Shown: positions 43,693 through 53,247 of the stretch, one piece after another
How the letters are laid out: the number at the start of each line of letters is the position of its first letter
Position numbering within the stretch: the first letter of the stretch is position 1
NCBI RefSeq assembly: GCF_030818575.1
Contig: NZ_JAUTAL010000001.1
Span: 2,542,001 to 2,606,000, forward strand
Source of the DNA: Chryseobacterium camelliae
GTDB lineage: Bacteria > Bacteroidota > Bacteroidia > Flavobacteriales > Weeksellaceae
Reading direction: 5' to 3'
Length of the DNA stretch: 64,000 nucleotides
The notes under the pieces: model-generated
What the model was told of the DNA's origin: nothing
Database searches by the model: none
The model's input: the letters and a program-made list of their open reading frames with translations, nothing else
Translations under genes and position numbers: made by a program

Positions 43693-45534
43693 ATGGAATC
43701 TCTAAACAATATCAATGCCCTGACACTGGTTTTTACATCCTTACTTATTTTCGCCATTGCTTATCGTTTCTACGGTATATTCATGGCTAATAAAGTGCTC
43801 AGGCTGAATGACAATAATACCACCCCTGCCATAGAATTTGCTGATGGTAAAGATTATGTGGCTACCAATAAAAATGTGCTTTTCGGGCATCATTTTGCTG
43901 CGATTGCAGCTGCGGGCCCTCTGGTAGGTCCTGTGCTGGCTGCGCAGTTCGGTTATCTCCCGGGTACTTTATGGATCCTGATCGGCTGTGTTCTCGGTGG
44001 TGGCGTTCATGATATGGTTGTCTTGTTTGCTTCCGTGAGGCACAAAGGCCAGAGTCTGGCCACAATTGCTTCCAAAGAAATCGGAAAAACAACAGGAACA
44101 GTGGCCGGATTTGCCATTTTATTTATTCTGATCCTGACGCTTGCCGGTCTTTCACTTGCATGCATCAATGCAATGCATGAAGCTTCCTGGTCGCTCTTTA
44201 CAGTGGTAATTACCATGCCTATCGCCATTATTATGGGGCTGATTATGCGGTACAGGAAAAATTCGGTTACGTTCGCAAGTATTCTGGGCGGAGTTTTATT
44301 GATTGCAGGAATCATCGGCGGCCATAACCTGATGCAGAATGAAACGATGAATAATCTTTTCTCATGGGACATCAGCACGATTTCCATTGCGATCCCGCTG
44401 TACGGCTTCCTGGCGTCCGTACTTCCGGTGTGGCTTCTTCTTGTTCCAAGGGATTATCTTTCCACTTACCTGAAGATAGGAACCATCATTATGCTGGCTA
44501 TTGGAGTCATCGTCATTCATCCGACCATTCAGATGCCTGCCTTAACGCAATTCATCCATGGGGGCGGACCGGTCATCGGCGGGCCTGTATTGCCGTTTAT
44601 TTTTATCGTGATCGCGTGTGGTGCCATATCCGGTTTCCATGCCGTTATTGCAACCGGTACAACGCCTAAAATGCTGAACAGGGAAAGAGAAATCCTTTTT
44701 GTAGGTTACGGCGCGATGCTGGTGGAAGGTTTTGTGGCTTTAATGGCCCTGATTGCTGCATGTACCTTGATGCCAGGAGATTATTTTGCCATCAACACCC
44801 CAAAAGAGTCCTATGACGCTTTCCTGGCAGCTCACCCATCGCTTCATGGTGTTGATATCGATTATTTTTCTGAAAGGATAGGCATTGATCTTCACGGACG
44901 GACCGGCGGTGCAGTTTCACTGGCTGTAGGAATGGCCCATATCTTCAATAAAATCCCGTATATGGATCAGCTGATGGCTTATTGGTACAACTTTGCCATC
45001 ATGTTTGAAGCCGTTTTCATCCTCACAGCGATCGATGCAGGTACTAGGGTAGGAAGATTTTTCTTACAGGAAATGCTGGGCTCAGTGGTACCTAAGTTCA
45101 ATGATAAAAACTGGGTGCCCGGAATCATTATCAGCAGCCTCATCTTTACTTTTGCCTGGGGATATTTGGTCTATACGGGAAATGTAAGCAGCATCTGGCC
45201 TTTATTCGGGATCAGCAACCAGCTTCTCGCTGCCTGTGGGCTGATTGTCTGTACTACCATGCTCATCCGCATGAACAGGGGAAAATATGCCCTCTGCTCC
45301 GCCCTCCCAGGAATATTCATGGCGATCATAACCTTTTGGGCCGGATATGTACAGGTAACAGAAATTTATATTCCCAAACAACAGTATCTTCTGGCTGTAT
45401 TAGCTGCTATAGCTATGGTCCTGATGCTGGTTGTATTTGTGGGTGCCTTCAGGAAATGGTATGAGCTTTTGAAAATCAAAACTACCGTAACCGATTTTTA
45501 TGGGGAAGAAGTTAAGGAGCTGGTGGAGAGGTAA
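43693..45534 (+). CDS. cstA: CstA-family transporter (peptide/pyruvate)
   Basis: This 613-residue protein has many transmembrane helices and the CstA signature regions: GHHFAAIAAAGPLVGPVLAAQFG near residues 55-80, then GGVHDMVVLFASVRHKG and ISGFHAVIATGTTPKML. It probably imports pyruvate or peptides through the inner membrane. It starts at an ATG preceded by the palindromic spacer and stands alone. The main variant is the shorter CstA without a C-terminal soluble domain, which fits this protein. Confidence 0.9.
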   Translation: MESLNNINALTLVFTSLLIFAIAYRFYGIFMANKVLRLNDNNTTPAIEFADGKDYVATNKNVLFGHHFAAIAAAGPLVGPVLAAQFGYLPGTLWILIGCVLGGGVHDMVVLFASVRHKGQSLATIASKEIGKTTGTVAGFAILFILILTLAGLSLACINAMHEASWSLFTVVITMPIAIIMGLIMRYRKNSVTFASILGGVLLIAGIIGGHNLMQNETMNNLFSWDISTISIAIPLYGFLASVLPVWLLLVPRDYLSTYLKIGTIIMLAIGVIVIHPTIQMPALTQFIHGGGPVIGGPVLPFIFIVIACGAISGFHAVIATGTTPKMLNREREILFVGYGAMLVEGFVALMALIAACTLMPGDYFAINTPKESYDAFLAAHPSLHGVDIDYFSERIGIDLHGRTGGAVSLAVGMAHIFNKIPYMDQLMAYWYNFAIMFEAVFILTAIDAGTRVGRFFLQEMLGSVVPKFNDKNWVPGIIISSLIFTFAWGYLVYTGNVSSIWPLFGISNQLLAACGLIVCTTMLIRMNRGKYALCSALPGIFMAIITFWAGYVQVTEIYIPKQQYLLAVLAAIAMVLMLVVFVGAFRKWYELLKIKTTVTDFYGEEVKELVER

Positions 45535-45595
45535 TTTATTGTGAATGAGTCAATGGTCAATTCGCTGCGCTTGTCAATTTTTGAGGCAGGTTTAC

Positions 45596-45631
45596 GATTC
45601 ACTATTGACTGCGAAGCAGATTCACTATTGA
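45596..45631. repeat. 13-bp direct repeat pair
   Basis: GATTCACTATTGA occurs at 45596-45608 and 45619-45631, spaced 23 bp apart, in a spacer that also contains related TCAATGGTCAATTC and GTCAATTTTTGAG. It ends at the stop codon of the next gene. Confidence 0.5.
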
Positions 45632-46402
45632 TCAATTGATCGGTTCTGAATACAGCTGGCTTCCCCAGTACTGTACATCTCTTTCCGCTAATTCCGAATC
45701 GGATAACAACCGGTTTACTTCCTCTACAATTTTGTGTACAGCATTGGGGTCGGTTGTCCTTATCCTGGTCTCATAATTTTCTTTCACGCCTTTCGCGGTA
45801 AAGTTCAGGGAACCCATATACGCAATTTCGTCATCAATAAGGTAAATTTTGCTGTGAATGAATGTCTTGTTGATAGAACCACTTCCCTGGCCGGGTGAAA
45901 CAAATACTTTAAATGGAAACAGTTGCCTGTAGGTATAATGATAGATTTTCTTATTCCTGATCTCCCCTACAATATAATTCCTGATCAGAAATAAGAGGAC
46001 AACCGCAATAAAACCAAAACCGAATTTGGGCTGTTGCAGAAAAAAAATCAGCGGAATCAATACTATAGCCAGACCAATCATTACAAAAAGGAGTATACCC
46101 GAAAGGTTTTTAAGGCTGTCGTAGGATTGTTTGGCATCCTCATCTACCTGCTGCTCCTGGATGATCAGCTTATTGATGTTCTTTTCGTTACCGTAAAAGT
46201 CTTCAATTTCATCTGTCGTGATCAGGCTGATTTCAATGCCTTTGTTATGAAGGAATATCAGTTCCTTAATCAAAGACGGAGACAGGTAAGGAGAGACGAT
46301 CTTCACATTCTTTTTTGCATTCCTGATATCCTGGATTAATTTGGCACCGGCACTCCTGCCAATATAAATATCGCAGACGGCATTATTGTAAAATGTTCCC
46401 AT
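45632..46402 (-). CDS. PLD-like protein with a transmembrane hairpin inside the domain
   Basis: This 256-residue protein has one HKD-type motif: H183, K185, D190 in HSKIYLIDD and GSLNF (197-201). Two transmembrane segments (about 101-122 and 127-143) split it from an N-terminal PLD half (residues 10-62, KNVKIVSPYLSPSLIKEL). The family includes phospholipases and nucleases, so activity is not clear; one HKD usually means a dimer. It is anchored to the inner membrane. Confidence 0.75.
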   Translation of the reverse strand: MGTFYNNAVCDIYIGRSAGAKLIQDIRNAKKNVKIVSPYLSPSLIKELIFLHNKGIEISLITTDEIEDFYGNEKNINKLIIQEQQVDEDAKQSYDSLKNLSGILLFVMIGLAIVLIPLIFFLQQPKFGFGFIAVVLLFLIRNYIVGEIRNKKIYHYTYRQLFPFKVFVSPGQGSGSINKTFIHSKIYLIDDEIAYMGSLNFTAKGVKENYETRIRTTDPNAVHKIVEEVNRLLSDSELAERDVQYWGSQLYSEPIN

Positions 46403-46553
46403 GTTAAAATGAAGAATTAAGGAAGTTGGAGGCCATGTTTAAACCTAAAATTCATGTATAACGGTTGAGTTTTTATTTCTAAAGGTATTGGCCTTTTAAA
46501 AGCAAAAACTTTGCAAAAGTACATTCTGCAAAGCTTTCTCTATAATACAAAGG

Positions 46554-47372
46554 TTATTTTTTTAGCTTTTCAACCCTTTTGATTTCATTGAGCAGCAGAG
46601 GGAATGCAGGCTGAGCCATTCCAACATGATCAAAACCCTGAAGTTCATATAAAGTAGTTTCTTTATGTCCTTTCAGCTTCATCATCCTGTTCATATAAGC
46701 ATTTTCTTCATACCTTCCCAAGAGTTCCTTTTCCCGGTCGCCGGTGATCAGCAGCAAAGGCGGAGCGTCGGCCCGGATAAAGTGAAGTGGAGCCATATCA
46801 TCAATTCTGGCATCCAATTCATCAATACCTCTTTCTTTTCTGATGGTAAAATGAGAGATCATCTGTCCACTGAACGGGATAATCCCAGCCAGTGCATTGG
46901 CATCAAGGCCATATTTCTGAAGGTATTTTTTATCCAGCCCTACCATAGCAGCAAGATATCCTCCGGCAGAATGGCCGGAAATGAAAACCAGATCTTCCCG
47001 GCCTCCATATTTCTTTATATTTTTAAATACCCATGCTGTGGCAGCCGCCGCATCTTCAATATATTTCGGGGCTTTTACTTTGGGCGACAGACGGTAATTA
47101 ACCCCTACCACAGCTATTCCTTTATTCTTAAGGGCTTCGGGAATTTCTTTTTCACCACCGGTAAGTCCGCCACCGTGAAACCAGATCACCGTAGGAAAAT
47201 TGTTAATATTTTTCGGGATATAGACATCCAATACGCACCGCTCACTGATGTAGGCATCCGAAGCGCTGATTTTCTGATCGTAATAGCTGATGTTATTTAA
47301 TGTCTGATATTCCTGAGCCAGAAGCGGCATAGTAATCAGGAACATAAACAGCATGGTAAGTATCCTTCGCAT
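46554..47372 (-). CDS. Secreted alpha/beta hydrolase/esterase
   Basis: I choose the ATG at 47372 because MRRILTMLFMFLITMPLLAQ is a signal peptide; the ATG at 47432 adds 20 residues in front. The mature protein has HGGG (oxyanion), GHSAGGYLA (nucleophile Ser), TGDRE and FDHVG (His). It probably hydrolyses an ester outside the cytoplasm. A terminator of the upstream TonB receptor gene lies between them. I cannot tell the substrate. Confidence 0.82.
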   Translation of the reverse strand: MRRILTMLFMFLITMPLLAQEYQTLNNISYYDQKISASDAYISERCVLDVYIPKNINNFPTVIWFHGGGLTGGEKEIPEALKNKGIAVVGVNYRLSPKVKAPKYIEDAAAATAWVFKNIKKYGGREDLVFISGHSAGGYLAAMVGLDKKYLQKYGLDANALAGIIPFSGQMISHFTIRKERGIDELDARIDDMAPLHFIRADAPPLLLITGDREKELLGRYEENAYMNRMMKLKGHKETTLYELQGFDHVGMAQPAFPLLLNEIKRVEKLKK

Positions 47373-47433
47373 AATCAATTCTTTTAACACGAAGATAAAC
47401 AATATTGCGGTATGATCCTGACAAAGGAGCATG

Positions 47434-47462
47434 AAAAAGCGGGCTCAGGAGATGAGCCCGCT
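47434..47462 (-). terminator. Terminator after the TonB receptor
   Basis: On the minus strand AGCGGGCTCA/TGAGCCCGCT with a 5-base loop is followed by TTTTT. Confidence 0.85.
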
Positions 47463-47483
47463 AACCAAAAAAATGAATATACA

Positions 47484-50204
47484 CTAAAAATTAAAATTGA
47501 GTCTGGTAAATACATACCTCCCATTCTGGCCGAACTGTGATGTTGACCTCGAATAAATAAACTGGTCATTGTTGGTGGAAGCCGGAAGGTTTTTAGTAGG
47601 ATAAATATCAAATATATTGTTGACCCCTACGGTCAGTCCAATATTTTTGGTAAACCGGTAAGCTGCGGAAATATCCGTAATGATTTTGTCTCCTATTTTC
47701 TGGTGTTCATTAAATTCGATAATGCCGTCACCATTGACATCAACGGGGTCTGCTGCCGTTACGGCTCCGAAGTAAGTATTTCTCAGGTAAAACTCAGCGC
47801 CTTTCCATGACAGGTTGTGGGATAAACTCGCTTTCACCCTTGGAACCGCTTCCTCAAGGTAAACCCTTGATCTTTCAGAAAAATAAATATTCTCAAGGTT
47901 TGCAGATTGCAGCAATCCGCTAGAATGGATATTTCCTACCCTCCTTGTCTGGTTCAGGTTAATCGCAAAATTGTTATCCAGCCTCAGGTCCGAAAATCTT
48001 TTCTGGTGCGAAATAACCACATCTACACCGCGGGTTTCCGTATCTATCGCATTGGCGAAAAACTGCCCTGCATTAACACCCGCCTGGTCAAAGGCATCTT
48101 TTGCTTTCTGAGGAACTATAGCCTTAGTGAATTGATCGGTAAGGACGATCCTGTTATTAATCCTGGTAAAATATCCGTCTGCCGTAAAGCTCAGATTAAC
48201 GGAAGGAATCCTGTAGGTAAACCCTACACTCGCCGATTTGGATGTTTCCTGCTTCAGTTTAGGAATTCCGAGAAGTCCTGCAATGGCGGAATCATTACTG
48301 AATGTCCCCACTTCCAGCAGTTGACTGTTGGTAAATAAGGTAGAAGTTACATTATAATAAATCTGATGAATGGAAGGTGCCCTGAATCCTGTAGAGCCGG
48401 CAAACCTGAAATTAAAATTGTCATCCAGCTTAATCCTGGAAGCAAGTTTATAATTAAAGGTAGACCCGAAATCCGAGTAATTCTCGTAACGGGCTGCCGC
48501 ATCTACCAAAAGCCATCTGTTAAAATTCATCTCAACATCTGCATAAGCAGCAACCGATTGCCTGTTCTTGTCTACTGCATTTGCCGGCCTGAAGCCGCTG
48601 AATACCTGAGAGCCTCCTGTAAGAGGGTTTCCAAAGAAATCTGTCGGGCGCTGGCTATTGCCCGTCCATACATTTCCGTTGACATCATAAGTAGCGTAGG
48701 AAGCTTCCTCCCCTGCTGTAATAGTAAAGTTTTCATATCGGTGTTCACCTCCGAATGCCACATTGATCCCGTTCCAGACATCATATTTCTTTGAAAAATC
48801 CAGGTTGATCGTATTTTGTGAAAACTTTAATCCTCCAGCCCTGAATTCATTCGGGGAGGCAAACCTCATGGAGGTATTACCGGTATTTTTAATGGTATAA
48901 TCAAATGAATTCTGGCCGAATGTATTACTCAGGTCGATATTCCATCCCCTCCAGTTTCCTTTCACTCCTGCTGCTAAGGAGATATCCTGAATATCAGTAC
49001 CAATCTGCGGAAGGTATCCGTTAGGATACAGCCCGGTAAAGGTCCTGCTCTGGTTAGGCCTTCTGTAAAAACCGCCTGATGTTCCGTGCCTCAAACTGTA
49101 ACCGCCGAAAGTATATACTTTCCACTGATCGTTCAATGGGACTTCCATATTGAGGAACAGCTGATGGTTATTGAGCTTCGACTGTCCCACCTGCATATTG
49201 AAATCTTTACGCGATTGTCCTCTGTATGCCAGTTCCTGATTGGTGAAATCCTGCCCTAACAATCCCTGAAGTGCACTGATGGAATTGGCAGCCTGTATCT
49301 GTGACTGGAAAGCGGCAGAAAAATAGTCCACCTGCTGGGCATATTGGTGGATGGAATTAATGATCTGCTGGGTATTCGGAGTCGTATTGATATTGCTGAA
49401 CAGAGATGAAAGGTTTACTCCGTTATTCAGGGCCCGCTGTTCAACAGCATTGTATGCATTATATAAGCTTCCGCTCTCGGTTCCGGCACGATAGGTTGGA
49501 TCACGGAACTGGGATGTCCATGTAATATTGTAAAACCCTCCTCTCTTTCCTATTTTGTTCCCGTAATTCAGGTCAACCTGAATATTCTGCCCATCAAAAT
49601 CTCCGGTGTGGTCGTTCGCAGCAGGCGTCAGGTTTCCGCCATAGCTTACCTGGCCGGTAAGTTTCCCGGTATCTCTTTTCAGGCTTAAATTGATGACTCC
49701 CGCAATGGCATCTGAACCATACTGAGCAGAAGCACCATCTCGTAATACTTCTATTCTGCTCACTGCAAATGAAGGAATAGCATTAAGGTCTGTCCCTACA
49801 GTTCCCCTTCCTGGTGTACCGTTAACGTTCACCAATGCAGAGGTATGCCTTCTTTTTTCATTGACGAGCACCAATACCTGATCCGGCCCCAATCCTCTGA
49901 GCTGCGCAGGATCAAGGTGATCTGTACCATCCGAGTTGGTCTGGATTGTTGATGTGAATGAGGGAGCAACAGCATTAAGGATCTGTGCGATATTAGTCTG
50001 CGGTAAAGTAACAGAAGCTTCCTTAAGATTAAAAACATCCACCGGAACCGGACTGTCTGCTTTTGACCTGGCCCCACCCCTGGATCCTAAAATTACAACT
50101 TCTTCCACATTTCCCGTTTTCACGCTGTCATTTTTCTGGGCATATGCAAATGTGCCCAGAAAAAACACCACAGACGCTGATAAAATAGTCTTTCTATTTG
50201 TCAT
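47484..50204 (-). CDS. TonB-dependent outer membrane receptor
   Basis: This 906-residue protein has a signal peptide (residues 1-22, ending AYAQ), a plug domain (about 35-180, with LRGLGPDQVLVLVNEKRRH and VSRIEVLRDGASAQYGSDAI) and a 22-strand-type barrel that ends in the aromatic signature RLNFNF. It imports a substrate through the outer membrane using TonB energy; the substrate is unknown. It has no N-terminal carboxypeptidase-like domain and no SusD partner next to it. A consensus promoter precedes it. Confidence 0.92.
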   Translation of the reverse strand: MTNRKTILSASVVFFLGTFAYAQKNDSVKTGNVEEVVILGSRGGARSKADSPVPVDVFNLKEASVTLPQTNIAQILNAVAPSFTSTIQTNSDGTDHLDPAQLRGLGPDQVLVLVNEKRRHTSALVNVNGTPGRGTVGTDLNAIPSFAVSRIEVLRDGASAQYGSDAIAGVINLSLKRDTGKLTGQVSYGGNLTPAANDHTGDFDGQNIQVDLNYGNKIGKRGGFYNITWTSQFRDPTYRAGTESGSLYNAYNAVEQRALNNGVNLSSLFSNINTTPNTQQIINSIHQYAQQVDYFSAAFQSQIQAANSISALQGLLGQDFTNQELAYRGQSRKDFNMQVGQSKLNNHQLFLNMEVPLNDQWKVYTFGGYSLRHGTSGGFYRRPNQSRTFTGLYPNGYLPQIGTDIQDISLAAGVKGNWRGWNIDLSNTFGQNSFDYTIKNTGNTSMRFASPNEFRAGGLKFSQNTINLDFSKKYDVWNGINVAFGGEHRYENFTITAGEEASYATYDVNGNVWTGNSQRPTDFFGNPLTGGSQVFSGFRPANAVDKNRQSVAAYADVEMNFNRWLLVDAAARYENYSDFGSTFNYKLASRIKLDDNFNFRFAGSTGFRAPSIHQIYYNVTSTLFTNSQLLEVGTFSNDSAIAGLLGIPKLKQETSKSASVGFTYRIPSVNLSFTADGYFTRINNRIVLTDQFTKAIVPQKAKDAFDQAGVNAGQFFANAIDTETRGVDVVISHQKRFSDLRLDNNFAINLNQTRRVGNIHSSGLLQSANLENIYFSERSRVYLEEAVPRVKASLSHNLSWKGAEFYLRNTYFGAVTAADPVDVNGDGIIEFNEHQKIGDKIITDISAAYRFTKNIGLTVGVNNIFDIYPTKNLPASTNNDQFIYSRSTSQFGQNGRYVFTRLNFNF

Positions 50205-50245
50205 ACATTTCTGATTTTATGAATTAATCTGCTCTTTCGCGGCAA

Positions 50246-50276
50246 CAAAAATAATTCATATTTATTAGTCTACAAA
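50246..50276 (-). promoter_or_regulatory. Promoter of the TonB receptor gene
   Basis: On the minus strand TTTG (50276-50273) and TATTTTTG (50253-50246) are 19 bp apart, the consensus layout, 41 bases before the start codon. Confidence 0.65.
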
Positions 50277-50327
50277 ATTAATAGACTTATAAATGACAGA
50301 AAATGTTTTTTATCAGTTTTTTAATTT

Positions 50328-52658
50328 TTAAATTTTGGTCAGTTTGGCAAATTTAAGGATCAGATTTTTCTCTCCCTCGTGCTGGAAAATGACTTTGGCT
50401 TTGATATTCTGCGGATCTGTACCATCCAGGAACGTCACTTCCCCGATGCCGAAACGGTCATGCCTCACCTTATCGCCCACTTCTATATCCTGGGAAGAGG
50501 CTCCGCTCGGGTTGACGATCTTAGCTGTGCTTATCGGCCTCAGCTTTTTCGCTTCAGCAACCGGTTTAGATGTTTCGCCGCGTTCAATGGTCTTTTTCTC
50601 AATTCTTTTGAAACTCTTCAGTTCAGATGGATGCTCATCAAAGATATTGGACTTAATCCCGGAATTGTTGATGAATCTTTTTTCAATCGCCGGATTTACG
50701 AATTCTATATACTCATCATCGATTTCGCTCAGAAAACGTGAAGGTTCTGCATCTGTAATTTTTCCCCACTGGAATCTTGATACCGCATAAGAGAAGAACA
50801 CCTGCTTTTCGGCACGGGTAAGCGCTACATAAAACAGTCTGCGTTCTTCTTCAAGGTCTTCACGGGTAGATGAGCTCATAAAGCTCGGGAAAAGATTTTC
50901 TTCCAATCCTACCAGATGTACTACCGGGAACTCAAGGCCTTTGGAAAGGTGGATGGTCATCAGTGAAACCATGTCCTCTTCTGCCGTCTTATCCTGCGTG
51001 TCGGCAGACAGGGCTATATTTTCAAGAAAGTTAGACAAGCTCGGATCACCGTCTTCCAGCTGCATCTGTTCTTCAATGAATCCCTGCATGGAGTTCATTA
51101 ATTCCTGTACGTTTTCTACACGGGAGATCCCTTCCGGGGTCTGGTCGTCTTTCAGGAACTTGATCAGCCCGCTACGCTTTGCAACCTCCATGGCAACATT
51201 GTACGCAGTTTCTGTTTTCAGAAGTACCTGGAAAGCTTTGATCATGGACCAGAAGTCATTCAGTTTGGTAAGTACACCATTGTTCAGGCCTAACTGAGGC
51301 GCATACATCGGAAGGTTATTCAGTACGGCAGAAACGGAAACATTCTGTGCATCCGCAAAAACGATCAGCTTATTCTGGGTAGTTTCCCCGATTCCTCTGG
51401 CAGGATAATTAATGATTCTCATCAACGCCTCCGAATCATTTTCATTGATCAGCAGACGAAGGTACCCTAAAAGATCTTTTACTTCTTTTCTCTGGTAGAA
51501 CGATAAACCTCCATATACTTTATAGGGAATATTTTTACGCCTCAATGCATCTTCAAACGCCCGGGTCTGGGAATTTGTACGGTACAGGATAGCAAAGTCA
51601 TCATACTTTCTCTGGTCGCGGTTCCTGAGCTCCCAGATATTTCCGGCTACGAAATTGGCTTCATCAGCATCGGAAAGCGAACGGTACACTTTGATCTTGT
51701 CCCCTTCTTCATTTTCGCTGAATACGTTTTTCTTGAACTGCTGCAGGTTTTTGGCAATAACTACATTCGCAGCATTTACGATGTTCTGGGTCGAACGGTA
51801 GTTCTGTTCGAGAGAGACGGTTACGGCATCCGGATAATCTTTTTTAAAGTTCAGGATGTTATAAATGTTCGCGCCACGGAAAGAATAGATGGACTGTGCA
51901 TCGTCCCCTACCACACAGATATTTTCAAATTTGGAAGCTAAAGCTTTTACGATGAGGTACTGGGAATGATTGGTATCCTGATACTCATCTACGAGAATAT
52001 ACCTGAACCGGTCCTGATACTTGGCGAGCACTTCAGGAAAACGGGTAAGAAGTTCATTGGTTTTCAACAATAAATCATCAAAATCCATAGCTCCATTCCT
52101 GAAGCATGCTTCAACATACCGCTGATAGATCTGTCCGATGAATCTCATGTTGGCCTTTTCATCGGCTTCGATCAGTTCAGGATTATTAAAATAGGCCTTA
52201 ACGGTAATCAGGTTATTTTTATAGGTAGAAATCCTGGCCTGGACCTTTTTCGGCTTGTACAGATCCGCATCAATATTCATGTCTTTAAGGACTTTCTTGA
52301 TGACGTTCAGGGCATCCTGCTGATCATAAATGGTAAAATTAGAAGGATATCCTAGATAGTGGGCCTCATTTCTGAGGATCCTTGCAAAAACCGAGTGAAA
52401 GGTACCCATCCATAAACTTTTGGCATTGCTGGTCCCTACCACTTTGGCAATACGCTCTTTCATTTCTTTTGCGGCCTTATTGGTAAAGGTAAGAGCAAGG
52501 ATATTGAAAGGATCGACACCATTGGTAATCAGGTGGGCAATACGCATGGTAAGCACACGTGTTTTACCGGAACCCGCGCCAGCAAGCACCATCAGCGGGC
52601 CCTGCAATGTGGTAACGGCTTCATATTGAGATTCGTTGAGTCCTTTCAGATAATCCAT
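50328..52658 (-). CDS. pcrA: PcrA/UvrD-type DNA helicase
   Basis: This 776-residue SF1 helicase has Walker A AGAGSGKTRVL (about residues 27-37), motif II VDEYQDTN, motif III GDDAQSIYSFRGA, motif IV YRSTQNI, and motif VI VALTRAEKQVF. The C-terminal domain ends with a KVRHDRFGIGEV Tudor-like segment seen in PcrA/UvrD, which can bind RNA polymerase. It unwinds DNA in repair and in conflicts with transcription. The promoter is at 52681-52711. Confidence 0.93.
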   Translation of the reverse strand: MDYLKGLNESQYEAVTTLQGPLMVLAGAGSGKTRVLTMRIAHLITNGVDPFNILALTFTNKAAKEMKERIAKVVGTSNAKSLWMGTFHSVFARILRNEAHYLGYPSNFTIYDQQDALNVIKKVLKDMNIDADLYKPKKVQARISTYKNNLITVKAYFNNPELIEADEKANMRFIGQIYQRYVEACFRNGAMDFDDLLLKTNELLTRFPEVLAKYQDRFRYILVDEYQDTNHSQYLIVKALASKFENICVVGDDAQSIYSFRGANIYNILNFKKDYPDAVTVSLEQNYRSTQNIVNAANVVIAKNLQQFKKNVFSENEEGDKIKVYRSLSDADEANFVAGNIWELRNRDQRKYDDFAILYRTNSQTRAFEDALRRKNIPYKVYGGLSFYQRKEVKDLLGYLRLLINENDSEALMRIINYPARGIGETTQNKLIVFADAQNVSVSAVLNNLPMYAPQLGLNNGVLTKLNDFWSMIKAFQVLLKTETAYNVAMEVAKRSGLIKFLKDDQTPEGISRVENVQELMNSMQGFIEEQMQLEDGDPSLSNFLENIALSADTQDKTAEEDMVSLMTIHLSKGLEFPVVHLVGLEENLFPSFMSSSTREDLEEERRLFYVALTRAEKQVFFSYAVSRFQWGKITDAEPSRFLSEIDDEYIEFVNPAIEKRFINNSGIKSNIFDEHPSELKSFKRIEKKTIERGETSKPVAEAKKLRPISTAKIVNPSGASSQDIEVGDKVRHDRFGIGEVTFLDGTDPQNIKAKVIFQHEGEKNLILKFAKLTKI

Positions 52659-52680
52659 ACAGCAAAAAAATTTTGGAATA

Positions 52681-52711
52681 CAAAATTAATGTATTATAAG
52701 CAGAATTCAAA
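52681..52711 (-). promoter_or_regulatory. Promoter of pcrA
   Basis: On the minus strand TTTG (52711-52708) and TAATTTTG (52688-52681) are 19 bp apart, 22 bases before the start. Confidence 0.6.
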
Positions 52712-52817
52712 TTTTAAACCCGCCTCTGAATTTCTTTTGTGATTCCTGAAAAGAATTTTCAACACTTTTTACAAGTAACCCAATACATACAGCTCAACAC
52801 AGGAGAAGGCATTGGCA

Positions 52818-52849
52818 AAAAAATAAGCCGGCAGTGTTAGCCGGCTTAT
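52818..52849 (-). terminator. Terminator after the receiver-domain gene
   Basis: On the minus strand ATAAGCCGGC/GCCGGCTTAT with a 7-base loop is followed by TTTTTTT. Confidence 0.85.
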
Positions 52850-52875
52850 GATGTTATATTTTGATAAGCAGATTC

Positions 52876-53247
52876 TTAATTATTCATATAAGACCTGATG
52901 CGCTCTATCATCTCTCCCAGGTCAAACGGCTTAGCTATGAATTCGTTAGCCCCTGCGTCCAGTGCAGATTGCTCTAAACCTCTGCTGGCAGACATAATCA
53001 GTACGGGAATATCACGGAGCTTTTCATCTGCCTTTATAATCCTGCATATATCCCTGCCGTCTTCACCGGAAAGCCACATATCCATTAAGATGACATTAGG
53101 TTTTTCTGATGCTTCCAAAGCATTCAGCATATCTGAACCCCTATAAAATTTCTCAATTTCAAAACCTTCAAAATCCAGCATCATTTCAATAGAATCAACA
53201 ATTGCGGGACTGTCATCCACCACCATTATTTTTGAAGCACTAGGCAT
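52876..53247 (-). CDS. Single-domain response regulator (receiver only)
   Basis: This 123-residue protein is one receiver domain with acidic residues in VVDDSP, the phosphoacceptor Asp in VILMDMWLSGEDG, the switch Ser in LIMSAS and the Lys in FIAKPFD. It has no output domain. It overlaps the end of the histidine kinase gene by 8 bases, so it is its partner. Output may be through another protein. Confidence 0.9.
   Translation of the reverse strand: MPSASKIMVVDDSPAIVDSIEMMLDFEGFEIEKFYRGSDMLNALEASEKPNVILMDMWLSGEDGRDICRIIKADEKLRDIPVLIMSASRGLEQSALDAGANEFIAKPFDLGEMIERIRSYMNN

Noticed and set aside
47907..48794. Long plus-strand ORFs within the TonB receptor gene
   Set aside because: Antisense shadows with no signal or domain pattern.
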